32,394 nt of DNA from Priapulus caudatus (GCF_000485595.1 NW_014577211.1:127894-160287); one strand, 5' to 3'; numbered from the stretch's first letter, positions 20,212 through 30,027 are shown. Translations and numbers: made by a program. The notes: generated by a model not told the origin, from the letters alone.

Positions 20212-20405
20212 CCAGCACCTGCACGGTGAACTTGCGCTTCTGCGGCAGGCCCTGGCCATTACGCGCCGAGCACTCGTACTCGCCCGCATCCTCCATCTGT
20301 ACGTCGTGCAGGATCAGCGACTGCCCGAAGCTCTGGTACGTGTAGCGGCCATCCGGCAGCAGCTTGTTCGGGTCAAGGCGACGCCACTCAAACTTCGGGA
20401 TGGGG
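20212..20405 (-). CDS. Nrg: Exon 7: Ig domain 3, second half
   Basis: The exon is 194 bp, phase 2 to phase 1. The acceptor is cctctcacag|CCCCATCC and the donor is GTGCTGG|GTAAGTGTT. It encodes FPIPKFEWRRLDPNKLLPDG, then RYTYQSFGQSLILHDVQMED and AGEYECSARNGQGLPQKRKF. It shows the Ig W (C strand), the DAGEYEC F strand and the NGxG turn of Ig3. Neuroglian has the same WxxxG...GQSLxI...DAGxYxC layout. Confidence 0.94.
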
Positions 20406-20810
20406 CTGTGAGAGGCAACGAGACATCTCATGCTGTTTACCACCCGCTTATGTTTCCCACCGCTGTTTACCACCCGTTACTCGGCACTGTATTGTAATTT
20501 GTACTGATTTACAAAACTTATCATCTGACAAGCTTTAGCTGATTTCTACTAGACATCAGGTCCTGTCTACCGAGCATGTCAACCACCCATGTTATTGATT
20601 TGTTTAGGATCGCGTATATAATACAGACAGATACAAACAGTAGGTGGTCAGACAACGCTGCGTCTGTCAATGCAATGATGACTGGAGATGAATACCAGAA
20701 GTGACTTTGCATTTCATTTAAAACAAAATCGGAGATTGCGATTGCAGCACGTGGATAGGCGGCTTTGGTAAACTCTACTTAGTGTGGCGGTGTGCTAAAC
20801 TGATACTTAC

Positions 20811-20916
20811 AAGCCACTGAAAATACACTTCATCTCCAGCTCCTTGCCTCGCCATGCGACCGTGTTAATAGGCGTCGTGTACAGCATTGCTGGCTTCTGC
20901 CTCGGCAACGGATCCG
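20811..20916 (-). CDS. Nrg: Exon 6: Ig domain 3, first half
   Basis: The exon is 106 bp, phase 1 to phase 2. The acceptor is tttgttacag|CGGATCC and the donor is AGTGGCTT|GTAAGTATC. It encodes SDPLPRQKPAMLYTTPINTV, then AWRGKELEMKCIFSG. The AWRGKxxExxC pattern with the first Ig3 cysteine matches the neuroglian/L1 family. Confidence 0.92.
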
Positions 20917-21263
20917 CTGTAACAAACATGCGCACGTGAGAATCAGTTGATAAACCTTGAATCTACGCTGCACAGCAACTAGTTACTGTATACGCTGTAT
21001 ATTTCGAGGTGATTTAATTTAAGGTTATTTCGCGAACGCGTCCCCGACGCAAAAATAACAACACGCGAATAATTCCTACCGAATATTACAGAATAATTCA
21101 TAATTCACCGACCGCGAAATTAACCACTCGCGAAATTATCCGTCAAGTCTGAATTCGCACAAATATCTGTACGCGAAAAATATGGGGTATACAGTACGTC
21201 AACTGTAGATTACCCCTGGGTCACTACCGGCACAGGTAGCGAGTGAGCTAGGCATGCTCTTAC

Positions 21264-21474
21264 ATGGATTGATAATCTCAAGTCCCTGGTAGGCGCCCTC
21301 CTTCAGGATGTTGAGGTGCGGGTTGTAGGCGTTGCACACGTACTCGCCTCCCTCGTGCATGTCCTCGGGCTTGATGTAGATGAAGTGCAGGTTGCCCGGC
21401 TCGAGGTCCATCGAGATACGGTCGGACAGCTCCACCTGCTTCAGACCTGTCTTCGTCTTGATCGTCCAGAAGAT
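21264..21474 (-). CDS. Nrg: Exon 5: Ig domain 2, second half
   Basis: The exon is 211 bp, phase 0 to phase 1. The acceptor is ctctccacag|ATCTTCTGG and the donor is AATCCAT|GTAAGAGCA. It encodes IFWTIKTKTGLKQVELSDRI, then SMDLEPGNLHFIYIKPEDMH and EGGEYVCNAYNPHLNILKEG. It shows the conserved W, the GNLHF E strand typical of L1-family Ig2, and the EYVC second cysteine. Confidence 0.95.
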
Positions 21475-21587
21475 CTGTGGAGAGCGAGAGCACAACCTGG
21501 TGTCGCACAAATGCTTGAATAATTTCATCGGATCTCTATAGTTTACATTAAATCTAAGTTTATCTCAGTTAGATACATAATTGTACT

Positions 21588-21703
21588 AAGTTATAAACAC
21601 TTACACTAACGAAATTTTCGTCTGCTCTATCCGATATACGTCGCCTGAAGAAGTCTATCGGAGCGATGGACGAAAATTTCGTCAGTGTAAGTGTTTATAA
21701 CTT
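21588..21703. mobile_element. 116-bp element with 35-bp terminal inverted repeats
   Basis: The left arm 21,588-21,622 starts AAGTTATAAACACTTACACT, and the right arm 21,669-21,703 ends AGTGTAAGTGTTTATAACTT. The arms are reverse complements with a single mismatch. The 46-bp centre also contains smaller inverted words (CTATCCGAT / CTATCGGAG). Flanking bases are TA-rich, compatible with a TA target. It is in intron 4. It is non-coding and most simply a very short MITE. A noisy copy lies at 15,672-15,797. Confidence 0.78.
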
Positions 21704-21773
21704 ATTATATATGGATCGTGTGATAAAAATCTGGAGCAGCAGCCTTTTACCTGTGAGTGAGGACCATTCTTAC

Positions 21774-21880
21774 CTGGGGGTAGGGCACTCCCTTTGGTGG
21801 CACGCACTTCATGGTGAGGGCGTCACCGATTCTCACCCTATGCACCGGAACATTCTCCACCTTCTCGAAATCACCGAGCG
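21774..21880 (-). CDS. Nrg: Exon 4: Ig domain 2, first half
   Basis: The exon is 107 bp, phase 1 to phase 0. The acceptor is ctcgttacag|CGCTCGG and the donor is TACCCCCAG|GTAAGAATG. It encodes TLGDFEKVENVPVHRVRIGD, then ALTMKCVPPKGVPYPQ. The GDALTMKCVPPKGxPxP stretch with the first Ig2 cysteine corresponds to the G-E-xxxLxCxPP segment of the family. Confidence 0.93.
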
Positions 21881-21944
21881 CTGTAACGAGTGAACAAAAG
21901 TAGGAAGGTCACCACGAGGTCAACCCAACAACCGAAAAAGGTAC

Positions 21945-22135
21945 AGTGTAGCTCCGCTATAACGCGATGGTTGTGATCCATAAAATGTCATCGCGAAAAA
22001 AACGGGGTCGCACTAAATCGGGGTTATATATACGTGGCTACATAAGAGCAAAAAAAAGGGGTCCAACGACTCATCCCGTTATATCCGAATTCGCGTTAAA
22101 TCGGGGCGTGTAATATGGGGGTTCCACTGTAGTTA
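21945..22135. mobile_element. Possible degenerate inverted-repeat element
   Basis: The segment begins TACAGTGTAGCTCCGCTATA with ACGCGA and ends with CGCGTTAAATCGGGG ... GGGGGTTCCACTGTAG. The ends are imperfect inverted repeats (TACAGTGnAnCnCC). The ACGCGAT/TCGCG and CGTTATA-type words recur inside, as in known short invertebrate DNA transposon relics. The similarity is weak. It is in intron 3. Confidence 0.4.
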
Positions 22136-22345
22136 CAATGTTACAACAACATACATACATAACTATGTAGATGTATATATATTCTATATGTAGTGCACAC
22201 TTAGGCACGAAGGATCGTTGTCGTACAGGGTACTACATATATGTACCCGATGTAACTATCTGATATGGTTAGGGTTAGGGACCGTATTTTAGGAGGTGTG
22301 TCATTAGGTACCCTATACGACAACGACCCCTTCAGCCACACTTAC

Positions 22346-22536
22346 TAGCGTAGCGAAGGTATATCTTATCGGACACGGCTCGACCGTGAGGATTCTGCAC
22401 GATGCACTGGTACAGGCCCTCGTCAGAATCCTTTGGACGTGAGATGATGATGGTGCCCTTGTCGGCCTGTGTCGCCACGCGAGCGTCATCGACGGCCGAT
22501 GGGTCGTAGAAACGACCGTTCTTCGTCCAGCGGAAC
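22346..22536 (-). CDS. Nrg: Exon 3: Ig domain 1, second half
   Basis: The exon is 191 bp, phase 2 to phase 1. The acceptor is gtctgctag|GTTCCGC (tag rather than cag) and the donor is TACGCTA|GTAAGTGTG. It encodes FRWTKNGRFYDPSAVDDARV, then ATQADKGTIIISRPKDSDEG and LYQCIVQNPHGRAVSDKIYL. FRWTKNG, GTIxI and the YQC F strand with NPHG turn are typical of Ig1 of neuroglian. Confidence 0.95.
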
Positions 22537-22689
22537 CTAGCAGACGCGTGAAAATTGACTGGGTGACTGATCCACTGATGAAGAGTAATCTTTGGTGCGT
22601 TGGTGTTTCGGGTCGTTTTAAGAGAGGTCCAGACAAAGGTAGCTAACTCACGTGTATAAGCCATCCATTCATGTACAACCCAACTAGCT

Positions 22690-22873
22690 CTCCACAAACA
22701 AACACACACACACACACTCAACACACTCAACACACTCACACACACACACAACACACACAGACAAACATGCACACACACACACACCACACACACACACACA
22801 CACTCAACACACTCAACACACACACACACACAGAGACAAACATGCACACGCACACACGCACGCACACACAAGC
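22690..22873. repeat. (CA)n microsatellite with CTCAACACA interruptions
   Basis: CACACA runs are interspersed with CTCAACACA and GACAAACATGCA words, some occurring twice, which suggests local duplication. It lies in intron 2 and generates Cys/Val-rich spurious open frames. Confidence 0.93.
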
Positions 22874-23126
22874 AACATTTCCATCGTCAATGTTAACCAT
22901 TAAATGTGTACATAATGTGGTTGTTTTTTGCCTCAACATAAATTCAAAATGGGCATGGATGCAGCACGAACCCCCACACCAGCTCATCTATGAATCTCAG
23001 CTATCAGACCAAGAGCGACGCTCCTATTGTAGACTCTAAGCAATGAGCACAATCTGTCGTAGCTCTGCCTCTAGGACCCAGCACCTAGGTGGCTCCATCT
23101 AGCAGCATTACAAGTACAAGGCTTAC

Positions 23127-23235
23127 TCAGGCTTTGGTTCACCAGTTCCCTCACACTGCAGCACGACATTCCTACGGGCCTCTATCGGCCTCTCCCTCTC
23201 TGATGGCTGCGCGGTGATCATGGGGGGAGTCGCAA
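23127..23235 (-). CDS. Nrg: Exon 2: Ig domain 1, first half
   Basis: The exon is 109 bp, phase 1 to phase 2. The acceptor is tttctcttgcag|TTGCGAC and the donor is AAGCCTGA|GTAAGCCTT. It encodes VATPPMITAQPSERERPIEA, then RRNVVLQCEGTGEPKPE. PPxIxxQP is the usual start of neuroglian Ig1, and NVVLQCEGTGEPKP contains the first cysteine and the GxPKP turn. It joins exon 3 as KPE-FRWTKNG. Confidence 0.95.
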
Positions 23236-23573
23236 CTGCAAGAGAAACATTGTTCAGCTTTGCCAACGCTAAGCTTCAAACCACAATTCATACATATATA
23301 TATGCCTACATCCATCCTAGTGTATCTCTAGCCAACAGGACAACGACCATCTTCCTTACATTTCATATATAGAGAAAGAGTTCTAAAGCTTGATAACGGT
23401 ATCTCCATAAAACTTCTACTGTAGTTCAATTGTGATATATCAGTACTCTCAGAGTTAAGGCGGAGTTTTTCTCGTATGTCAGACTATAATTTACTTTAAC
23501 TGACACGTTATAAGCAAAGTTGTTGGATTGGATGAATGGATACTTATGTTTTTATATAAAATGTCCATTTTAC

Positions 23574-23673
23574 CTGCTCTATTTGGATCCACTAAGTCGA
23601 TTAATTGAACTGCATCAATTTGTGCTTTGACTGCACCAAGGCACAGGAACAACAGCAACACTCTTGTTGCCAT
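23574..23673 (-). CDS. Nrg: Exon 1 (coding): start codon and signal peptide
   Basis: 100 bp from the ATG to the donor AGAGCAG|GTAAAATGG, phase 1. It encodes MATRVLLLFLCLGAVKA followed by QIDAVQLIDLVDPNRA. The first 17 residues are a classical secretion signal: a basic residue, a Leu-rich core, and A-x-A-like cleavage after VKA. The ATG has a purine at -3 and G at +4. An in-frame ATG further upstream (23,791-23,793) would bury the signal peptide behind about 40 residues and crosses two likely splice acceptors, so the downstream start is preferred. Confidence 0.92.
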
Positions 23674-23695
23674 CTCTCTTCTAATATTCACACTC
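23674..23695 (-). other. 5' UTR at probable acceptor of coding exon 1
   Basis: The minus strand reads ttcatttattgtag|GAGTG, with exon starting at 23,695, 22 bp before the ATG. An alternative acceptor, atatttacag|ATCAAG, would start the exon at 23,745. Either implies one or more non-coding first exons further upstream (higher coordinates). I could not place them with confidence. Confidence 0.5.
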
Positions 23696-23795
23696 CTACA
23701 ATAAATGAAACTACTTGAATGATCGAAGTTCCAAGACTGCTTGATCTGTAAATATAATTTGGGAAAATTATGGTTCATATACTGATAACACATGT

Positions 23796-25552
23796 ATATC
23801 CATGCAATATACCAGGAGCACCTGTAAATTCATACAACTGTATGTAATTCATATGACAGTATGATATCAAGGTGTAGCTGCTGTTATTCAGCGACATTAT
23901 TTTACGGTGACATGCGAGTACAACGAAGAGGACCACTGCCTACAATAATACAATCACTGCCAGATCACAACGACTGACTACGTGATTTAAAGTGTGGACG
24001 TGAGGTGTGTAGGGCGGACTTAATTCTGCAATCTGTAATAGCCATACTGATGACACATGTATGATTAGCATGCATGCACTGATGATGGCATCGGTACATT
24101 ACACATTTGTATTAGCTTAGTCACCTATTTCTAGTCTCTCATACGAGCAAACAGCTGAAGACGATGAAAAATAAATAGTGGGAATGCATGCATATGCATA
24201 ATGACACTGTTCGTAGCATTTAGGCATTTTAATAATAATATTAATAATAGTTCATACTAATAGTAATACTAATAGTTCGAATCTTTTCATCATGGATGCC
24301 ATGCGTGGTTCCAAGCGTGCTGCTCTATCTATGCATACGACATCGTGATCACACGATTAGGTCTAAAATTCATGATCGTTAGGCCTACTAGTACTAGTAC
24401 TACGAATAGAAATAGATTTAACATCCTACATTACACATCAAGGAATAGGTGTACACGAGAAAATATGCAACGCTCACCGCCGGTTATGGCTACGAATTCT
24501 TTGACACAACAACAGTACCACCTGCACTGTAGACAGTGTAGTCTATAATCAAATCATGGCTGTCTCTCAGTCTTGCTCACCAATGCCAATGGCGCATGGA
24601 GTTACAATGCCGTGATGTCACACATGCCTTAGCTACACCACACCTTGCTGAGTAGCTCTACCAACAGGTTTGAATACATCAACCGCCATGAAGTTCTGCA
24701 TCACTGATCATATGGATCTGGGAACAAGCCGCGTAATGCATCATAGCGTAATGGCAGCCCAGGTAAACGCTAGACTGGTACGCACTCCCTGGTGTTAAGC
24801 GCCGCTCCTTATTGTTGCGATTAATCGGTGACAGTCTATGGAAAACAGGTAATGTCAGGTGCGCACAAAGCGAAAGAATCTCGCGAATAGAAACGCTGCG
24901 TTTTATCACAGATAAGATGCAGCGATCTCAGTTAGTTGCTTGCGAATGCGGTGTTACACATCTTTCGGAACTAAAATCGGGTAAAGAATATATATTTTCG
25001 GACATCTCGCCCTATATCATGCCTATTGCCTACCGACTTTACTTATACTCACTCCAACACATAAGAGTCACATAAGCCCTGCCCCGCGGTCACGCAGCAA
25101 GCAAGATGCGTACACGTACGCGCGTCAATGCTTCCTCTTGTCTCGTAAATTTATATAGCGGTCGGGAACACTTCCACATACATTTAATTGGAGCGCCTCA
25201 ATAACAAAATAATGCCTGATAAACACGAAATTTATTCACTACCAAAGTATTCATGTTTCTCCATAATATTCTCTTTCGCTTAATTATTATTACCGATAAT
25301 TTCCTGTATATAAATGCCGTTTAAATGCTCCTCTGCAATATACCGCACGCACGCCGCTGCACATTAACCTTAACGGTATAGGGCCTGATTAACATGACGG
25401 ATTCTTAGAGGGCGAAATACCAAGAGATCTGTGATCGTCTTCGTTTTGTCAGGTTCTAGGAACAATTAAGGTGAGGGTTGGGGTTACGGGTATAGTGCTA
25501 ATTACGTTATAGGGCTATACATGAGCGCAAATGCCACATGGGGACACGGGGG
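23796..25552. other. Gene-free upstream sequence
   Basis: AT-rich mostly unique sequence with only short open frames, none resembling a known protein. It contains a local AATAATAATATTAATAATAG-type trinucleotide run at ~24,228-24,275. It could be the first intron (5' UTR) of the adhesion gene. Confidence 0.5.
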
Positions 25553-25739
25553 CAGGGGCGTGTACAGGATTTGTACCAGGGGGGGGTCTAACCGTAACCC
25601 AAACTTGCGAGCACGCGAAGGGGGGGTCTGGAGGGCCTTCCCCCAGAAAAAGTTTGAAATTATACCACCTTAGATGCGTTTTCTGCGCGAGCAAGGGGGG
25701 GGGGTCCGGACCCCCTGGACCCCCCTGTACACGCCCCTG
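25553..25739. mobile_element. 187-bp element with perfect 16-bp inverted ends
   Basis: The left end CAGGGGCGTGTACAGG (25,553-25,568) and right end CCTGTACACGCCCCTG (25,724-25,739) are exact reverse complements. The interior is G-rich near the ends. The word ggggacac lies at 25,540-25,547 and again at 25,741-25,748, close to the 8-bp target duplication expected for hAT-type elements, although it is offset by 5 bp on the left. Ends of the CAGGGGCG type are common in short hAT-like elements. No transposase is encoded. Confidence 0.7.
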
Positions 25740-26194
25740 GGGGGACACGTAGGTCCCCTCCACTTTTCGAAGGGTGGTGCCCGTGGGGGGAGCACAATAT
25801 CATATGGTTTTCAACATGTGCTTCTGCATAATTATAAGCCCCTTCTATAATATTATTATTTTGTGCTTGTCTCCACTAAATGAAAAAAATAGAAAGTATA
25901 AAAATGACTCCCGATTGATAGCCTAAACTGAATATAGGAACCGCGACAATATACGGCTGCTAGGTGCACTATATAGGTATAGGGGATATTGAAAGGATTT
26001 GCTAGTTTCGACTTCCAGAATCTTGTCACACCATATCCGATCCTACAAGCCTGCACATGGATTTAACGTAGACTGGTAATATATGTACAATTAATATATG
26101 TAGGCTACTTGTCATATAAGGCTATTACGCGCTCGCTCGCTAGCTCTCAAGTAGCTATTGATATCTGTGGTAGATATGTACATTTGTATCTAAC

Positions 26195-28133
26195 GGTGCT
26201 CGCGCATGCGCACTATCTCCCGAAAAGATTATAATATTTTGTCAAAATTATTAATTTAAAATGAAGAGGGGTCATCCTAGCATAGATTGATATGACAAAA
26301 TTCCATTAGTAGACCAGAATTCAGAAATAGGAAGCAGACCGTGCCTGTAAGGTCCACGTTGAATATACAATTCAGTATAACCTAAATACGTTACTGTTTT
26401 AGCGCTTGCTCAATATCTCACCAGAGGAGTTATATTTTGAGCTGAAAATTTATTTACTATGGTCAGGGCGTATCTCAGCATAGGTTTCTCTAATAAATTC
26501 TTATCAATAGACATGTGTGTATAATTAGGAGAGCGCCCTGGCCAGTAGGGTGCAAAACTACTACTTCATCCCCGCCCGCCCTTCCTCTTGTCTCCCTTGT
26601 AGCACGTTCAGTCTCCTTCTTCTTCCACCGTCCCTCGGCTGTCTTCCCTGCCACCTTCCCTCAGTCTTCCATCCCTCTCTCCCGCAACAAGCTATATTAC
26701 GTACTTTTATTTAGGCCGTACTGGACGTCTGAAACGGTGCTCGCGCAAGCGCAATATGTCACAAGAAGAAGAATATTTTACCTAAATTATGAATTTAAAA
26801 TGATGAAGAGTTATCCGAGCATAGATTTCCATGATATATTCCATCAGTAGATCTCACTTATGAAAAAAGAAGCAGATCTTGCATGTAAGGTCTTCGCTGC
26901 ATAAACCAGTCAGTACACAATCAGGCTACGATACTGTTTTAGCGCATGCGCAATATCTACGAGGGGAGTTATATTTTGTGCTGAAAATGCATTTAATATG
27001 GTCAGGGGGTATCTCAACATAGGTTTCTGTAAAAAATTCTTATCAGTACACCTGTGTTTATAATTAGGAGAGCGCCCTAGCCAGTAGGGTGCAAAACTAT
27101 TACTTCATCCCGGCCCGCCCTTCCTCTTATCTCCCTTGTCGACGCTCAGCATCCTTCTTCTTGCACCGCCCCTCGGCTGTCTTCCCTGCCACCTTCCCTC
27201 AATCACCCACCCCTCTCTTCCGCAGCAAGCTATATTACGTACATTTATTTAGGCAGTGCTGCACGTCTGAAACAGTGCTCGCGCATGCGCAATATCTCCC
27301 GAGAGGAATAATATTTTGCCAAAGTTATGAATTTAAAATGGAGAGGGGTTATCCCAGCATAGATTTCTATGATAATATTCCATCAGTAGATCTCACTTAT
27401 GAAATAGGAAGCAGGCCTTGCATGTAAGGTCTTCGCTGCATGAACCAGTCAGTACACAATCTGGCTACAATACTGTCTTAGCGCATGCGCAATATCTCAC
27501 GAGGGGAGTTATATTTTGTACTAAAAATGCATTTAATATGGTAAGGGGGTATCTCAGCTTAAGTTTCTGTAATAAATTCTAATCAGTACACCTGTATTTA
27601 TAAGTAGGAGAGCGCTCTAGACAGTAGGGTGCAAAACTACTACTTCATCCCCGCCCGCCCTTCCCCTTTCTTGTCGGGCGCTCAGCCTCCTTCTTCCACC
27701 GCCCCTCGGCTGTCTTCCCTGCCACCTTCCCTCAATCTCCCACCCCTCTCTTCCGCAGCAAGCTATATTACATGCATTTATTTAGGCAGTGCTGCACATC
27801 TGAAACAGTGCTAGGGCATGCGCAATATCTCCCGAGAGGAATAATATTTTGCCAAAGTTATGAATTTAAAATGGAGAGGGGTTATCCCAGCATAGATTTC
27901 TATGACAATATCAGGAGTAAGATAATATAGTATATATTATCTTACTCCTGATAATATCCCATCAGTAGACCTCACTTATGAAATAGGACGCAGACCTTGC
28001 ATGTAAGGTCTTCGCTGCATAAACCAGTTAGTGCACAATCAGGCTACGATACTCTTTTAGGGCATGCGCAATATCTCACAAGGGACGTTATAGTTTGTGC
28101 TGAAAATGCATTTAATATGGTCAGGGGGTATCT
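26195..28133. repeat. ~540-bp dimeric tandem repeat, about 3.5 copies
   Basis: Period ~540 bp, seen from the recurring words AGCGCATGCGCAATATCT (26,941; 27,480; degenerate 26,401 and 28,060) and CTCGCGCATGCGCAATATC (27,279; related at 26,200, 26,741 and 27,810). Each unit holds two diverged halves that both begin with a GCGCATGCGC-type core followed by aatatctc, a gag/ggag, ttatattttg and atttaatatg or atttaaaatg. The second half carries a TTCCTCTTGTCTCCC-type pyrimidine segment. Small proline-rich open frames recur once per unit and drift in length, so they are unlikely to be genes. Confidence 0.85.
27905..27957. mobile_element. 46-bp palindromic insertion with 7-bp direct repeat
   Basis: The arms ATCAGGAGTAAGATAATATA (27,910-27,929) and TATATTATCTTACTCCTGAT (27,933-27,952) are exact reverse complements around a 3-base loop. 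The insertion is absent from the equivalent place in the previous tandem unit (gataatattccatcag, ~27,370). The bases acaatat and ataatat flank it, as expected from a short target duplication. Confidence 0.75.
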
Positions 28134-28529
28134 CGTGAAATTCCCATCCTACACCTCGATGTATGTATTTCAATAATGCAGCAGCGACTATGATCAAATA
28201 TGACATCCTCGCGCCATCTATCGGTAGAAATAATTCATATGCGCACATTGTATGTTATGTGTAACCGTAAAATGCAAGGTATTATAATACTCTAAAACGT
28301 ATTTAACGTAGAGTGGAATTAATATAATTACAGTCCCTATACATAATAATATTTACTGGATAAGATTGGTAAAGGTTTGGCCGTGAAATTCCCATTCTAC
28401 ACTTCGATGTATGTATTTCAATTAATGGCGTCGGGTCCACCTAGATACAATGTGCGCATATGAATTAGTTTTACCGATAGATGGCGAGAGGATGTCATAT
28501 TGGATCAAAGTCGCCACTACATTATTGAA
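28134..28529. mobile_element. Inverted-repeat element, 85-bp arms, with 41-bp direct repeats
   Basis: Arms 28,169-28,253 and 28,445-28,529 are reverse complements with a handful of differences. Shared words are AATATGACATCCTC, GCCATCTATCGGTA and AATTCATATGCGCACATTGT. A separate 41-bp direct repeat (CGTGAAATTCCCAT ... GATGTATGTATTTCAAT) occurs at 28,134-28,174 and 28,382-28,422, once outside the left arm and once in the spacer. It is non-coding. It abuts the end of the 540-bp array. Confidence 0.75.
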
Positions 28530-28692
28530 GGGTGTCGGGGGTCGGGGGTACGGGAGACGGGAGAGGAGGGGCGGGAGACGGGAGAAACGGAGGCGGGGAG
28601 CGGGAGGAGTAAGAGCGGGAGTAGGGAGGCTAGTGGGCGGGAGGATTTTCATCCAAGACAAACTATTATATACCGTACTATGTTGTACGCGT

Positions 28693-28703
28693 GAAAGAGA
28701 GAG

Positions 28704-28742
<39 letters not shown>
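28693..28742. repeat. (GA)n microsatellite
   Basis: A nearly pure GAGAGA run of about 50 bp. It is preceded at 28,535-28,640 by a G/A-rich segment with GGGAGACGGGAGA-type repeats. Confidence 0.95.
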
Positions 28743-28744
<2 letters not shown>

Positions 28745-28865
28745 CGTCGCCAGCTCGCGAGAATTAGAGGTGCGGAATTAATATATTTTCTCAGTTGCAC
28801 AGGACACCGCCCCCACGCGCAGTACTCACCCCCAAACAAATACACCCCCCAGCCCGCGGCGCGAA

Positions 28866-29152
28866 CCACACACACCACACACACACACCCCCCCCCCCCC
28901 GCCCCCCCGCACACACACAGCACACACACACACACACTACACACACACACACACACAACACAATTCGAGCAACACATACAACATATATCAACAGACACGC
29001 GCACGACATACTGCGCACGCACGCACCATTGATACCCACGCACCACACCCCACTTATACCACGCACGTTACGCGCGCGGCACAGCAACACAACACACACA
29101 CACAACACACAGACACGTACACACAACTACAACACACACACACACACACTGC
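28866..29152. repeat. (CA)n cluster with poly-C
   Basis: Several CACACA runs and a C13 run at ~28,888 are interrupted by CGCGCAC words. All Thr/His-rich open frames in this segment derive from the repeat. Confidence 0.92.
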
Positions 29153-29400
29153 GCGCGCGCGGCGACGCACTACTGCATATGCCACGCACGCCGCACGCAT
29201 TATACGAACAGCGCACACGGCTCTACCCGCCGCACGCACGCCGAGCACCCGATCCCAGGCATTGCTTCTGTTGTTGGTTGCTGTGCCCCCCTCCTCCTTC
29301 TCCTCGCGGCGGAGCGGCAAACAGGGTGGAAAATCATCGCGGGGCGCACATCGTACGCCGACCGACGCGCGTGAAATTTACTGCTCGTCTCTTTCATGTC
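29150..29400. other. CpG-rich segment upstream of the gene
   Basis: CG dinucleotides are much denser here than in the flanking AT-rich DNA (GCGCGCGCGCGGCGACGCAC, CCGCACGCACGCCGAGCACC, GACCGACGCGCGTG). Such segments often mark promoters in animals. No TATA box, initiator or transcript evidence can be assigned from sequence alone, so a promoter role for the adhesion gene is only a possibility. Confidence 0.25.
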
Positions 29401-29787
29401 ACAAATTCTCGTTATTACCTTGACTTTGTGTAAATGTGCGCGGTGCTAAGCCAGGAATTAGCGAGTGATCCGCTCGGTAGCTTTTCCCTTTCAAACGTTG
29501 CCAGCTAAGCCCGCTCCCATTAGCTTACGAGAAGCTTTATCGGGAAAACGGCGATCTATTAAACAGGACAGAGGCGAGAAGCTGGCGCATTGATTCTTGG
29601 CGAAGTTTCCACGTCGATATGATGTGTCCTGTGAGAGACGAGCGCGCGTACCTATAGTCGCCTTGAGCTGAACATGTACTGGATGGGGTAGAGAAGGGGA
29701 GAGTGGCGAGTGAGTGAGATAGAAGAGAGAGGGGAAAATGTAGAAAAGGGAGAGAGCCAGCCAGCCAGCCTGACAAAACCGGGGAAA

Positions 29788-29846
29788 CACGACAGACAGA
29801 CAGACAGACAGACAGACAGTCAAAAGACAGACAGACACACACAAGC
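29788..29846. repeat. (GACA)n tetranucleotide repeat
   Basis: GACAGACAGACA runs for about 50 bp, ending in CACACACA. It is followed at 29,848-29,960 by AT-only low-complexity sequence (AATTAAATAATTAAATAATT). Confidence 0.93.
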
Positions 29847-30027
29847 ATATATTATATAATATTAATAATTAAATAATTAAATAATTAATAATATAATTAA
29901 ATAAATCAATAAAATATATATGTATATATATCAACTAGGTATATAATATTATATATAGTGCGAGAGAGAGAGGGAGATAGATGGACAGGTGCAGAATGAG
30001 GGAGTAAACCCCGCACTGGACTATTTT

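Larger units (their letters stand above)
68..23695 (-). other. Nrg: Neuroglian/L1CAM-family gene, 5' part (15 coding exons in window)
   Basis: This is the span of the minus-strand gene. The conceptual protein begins with a signal peptide, followed by six Ig domains and the first FN3 domain, with the second FN3 just starting at the left edge. That is the domain order of neuroglian/L1CAM/neurofascin, which has 6 Ig, 4-5 FN3, a transmembrane helix and an ankyrin-binding tail, about 1,250 residues in all. About 787 residues are covered here. Diagnostic stretches are SPWSNYTFRVIAHNKIG and PNNMVISWT in the FN3 region, GDNRAPILNYIIQFNT in FN3-1, and DTMVIQC in Ig4. Family knowledge: these are neuronal and epithelial homophilic adhesion receptors at the cell surface. 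Exon phases join without a break except at the damaged second Ig5 exon. Each Ig domain is split over two exons, as in vertebrate L1 genes. The true gene span is shorter than shown, because 10,030-16,579 appears to be falsely duplicated. Confidence 0.93.

Noticed and set aside
23671-23793. Upstream in-frame ATG at 23,791-23,793 as the true start
   Set aside because: It would place ~40 residues before a clear signal peptide and would cross two good 3' splice sites. The MATRV start is more consistent.
26515-27814. Repeated proline-rich frames (~61-112 codons) once per satellite unit, as a small gene family
   Set aside because: They follow the satellite period, vary in length by frameshift and lack conserved ends.
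29640-29700. Possible non-coding first exon ending CGACTATAG|GTACGCG at 29,652 on the minus strand
   Set aside because: A single donor-like match next to CpG-rich sequence. There is no promoter element or transcript evidence to support it.
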